A stretch of DNA of 6,219 nucleotides, from contig SKID01000150.1 in the NCBI GenBank assembly GCA_007116605.1, positions 1-6,219 of the forward strand, given 5' to 3'. The translations under genes were made by a program, and so were the position numbers. This DNA is from Tissierellia bacterium. GTDB lineage: Bacteria > Bacillota > Clostridia > Tissierellales > Dethiosulfatibacteraceae. This document shows, piece by piece, positions 6,175 through 6,219 of this stretch. The notes beneath the pieces are model-generated. The model saw nothing but the letters and a program-made list of their open reading frames with translations. It was not told where the DNA came from and did not search any database. Positions within the stretch are counted from its first letter, which is position 1; every line of letters starts with the position of its first letter.

Positions 6175-6219
6175 GATTCGCGCATTATGTGGTCATTTGC
6201 TTCCTTTCACTTTAGTTAA

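Noticed and set aside
6087..6185. Reverse-strand 32-codon open frame starting MRESSTGLLDLFGF
   Set aside because: It has no Shine-Dalgarno sequence, it overlaps the direct repeat, and the shared peptide STGLLD simply reflects the repeated DNA. The nearby AAGGAAG precedes only the 3-codon frame ATG ACC ACA TAA.

Overview
The window is AT-rich, with Firmicutes-style Shine-Dalgarno sites and an overlapping ATGA stop/start. A GGDEF plus HD-GYP signalling protein sits beside an ABC exporter pair. Together these suggest a low-GC Gram-positive, most likely a member of the Clostridia. No taxonomic marker gene is present, so this is an inference.

Layout from left to right. (1) Bases 1-98 read on the reverse strand as a 32-residue charged coiled-coil fragment of the kind that links PAS domains. 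It meets, head to head, the start of (2), a forward gene (97-1836) for a PAS-PAS-GGDEF-HD-GYP cyclic-di-GMP protein. That gene starts abruptly in the first strand of its first PAS domain and has no ribosome binding site. The junction looks like a rearrangement or a chimeric join rather than a natural gene start. (3) A strong bidirectional hairpin (1842-1885) terminates this gene and the convergent operon. (4) A reverse-strand operon is transcribed leftward from about 5.9 kb. It encodes two full-length ABC exporter half-transporters, which overlap by 4 bp, and then, 8 bp further on, an RluA-type pseudouridine synthase. The two ABC proteins probably form a heterodimeric exporter of unknown substrate. 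(5) The 5' flank of the operon (5922-6219) has no credible protein gene. It holds a compact, well-folded element (5936-6054) whose three non-Watson-Crick pairs are G-U only if the forward strand is the RNA. Its last 20 bases, ending in TTGAT, recur exactly 120 bp downstream.

How the parts relate. The cyclic-di-GMP gene and the ABC/pseudouridine synthase operon converge on one terminator and show no direct functional link. The element in the right flank most resembles the right-end RNA (omega RNA type) of an IS200/IS605-family transposon that has lost its tnpB gene. It is the least explained structure here. Its family assignment rests on layout and structure from memory, not on a database match.
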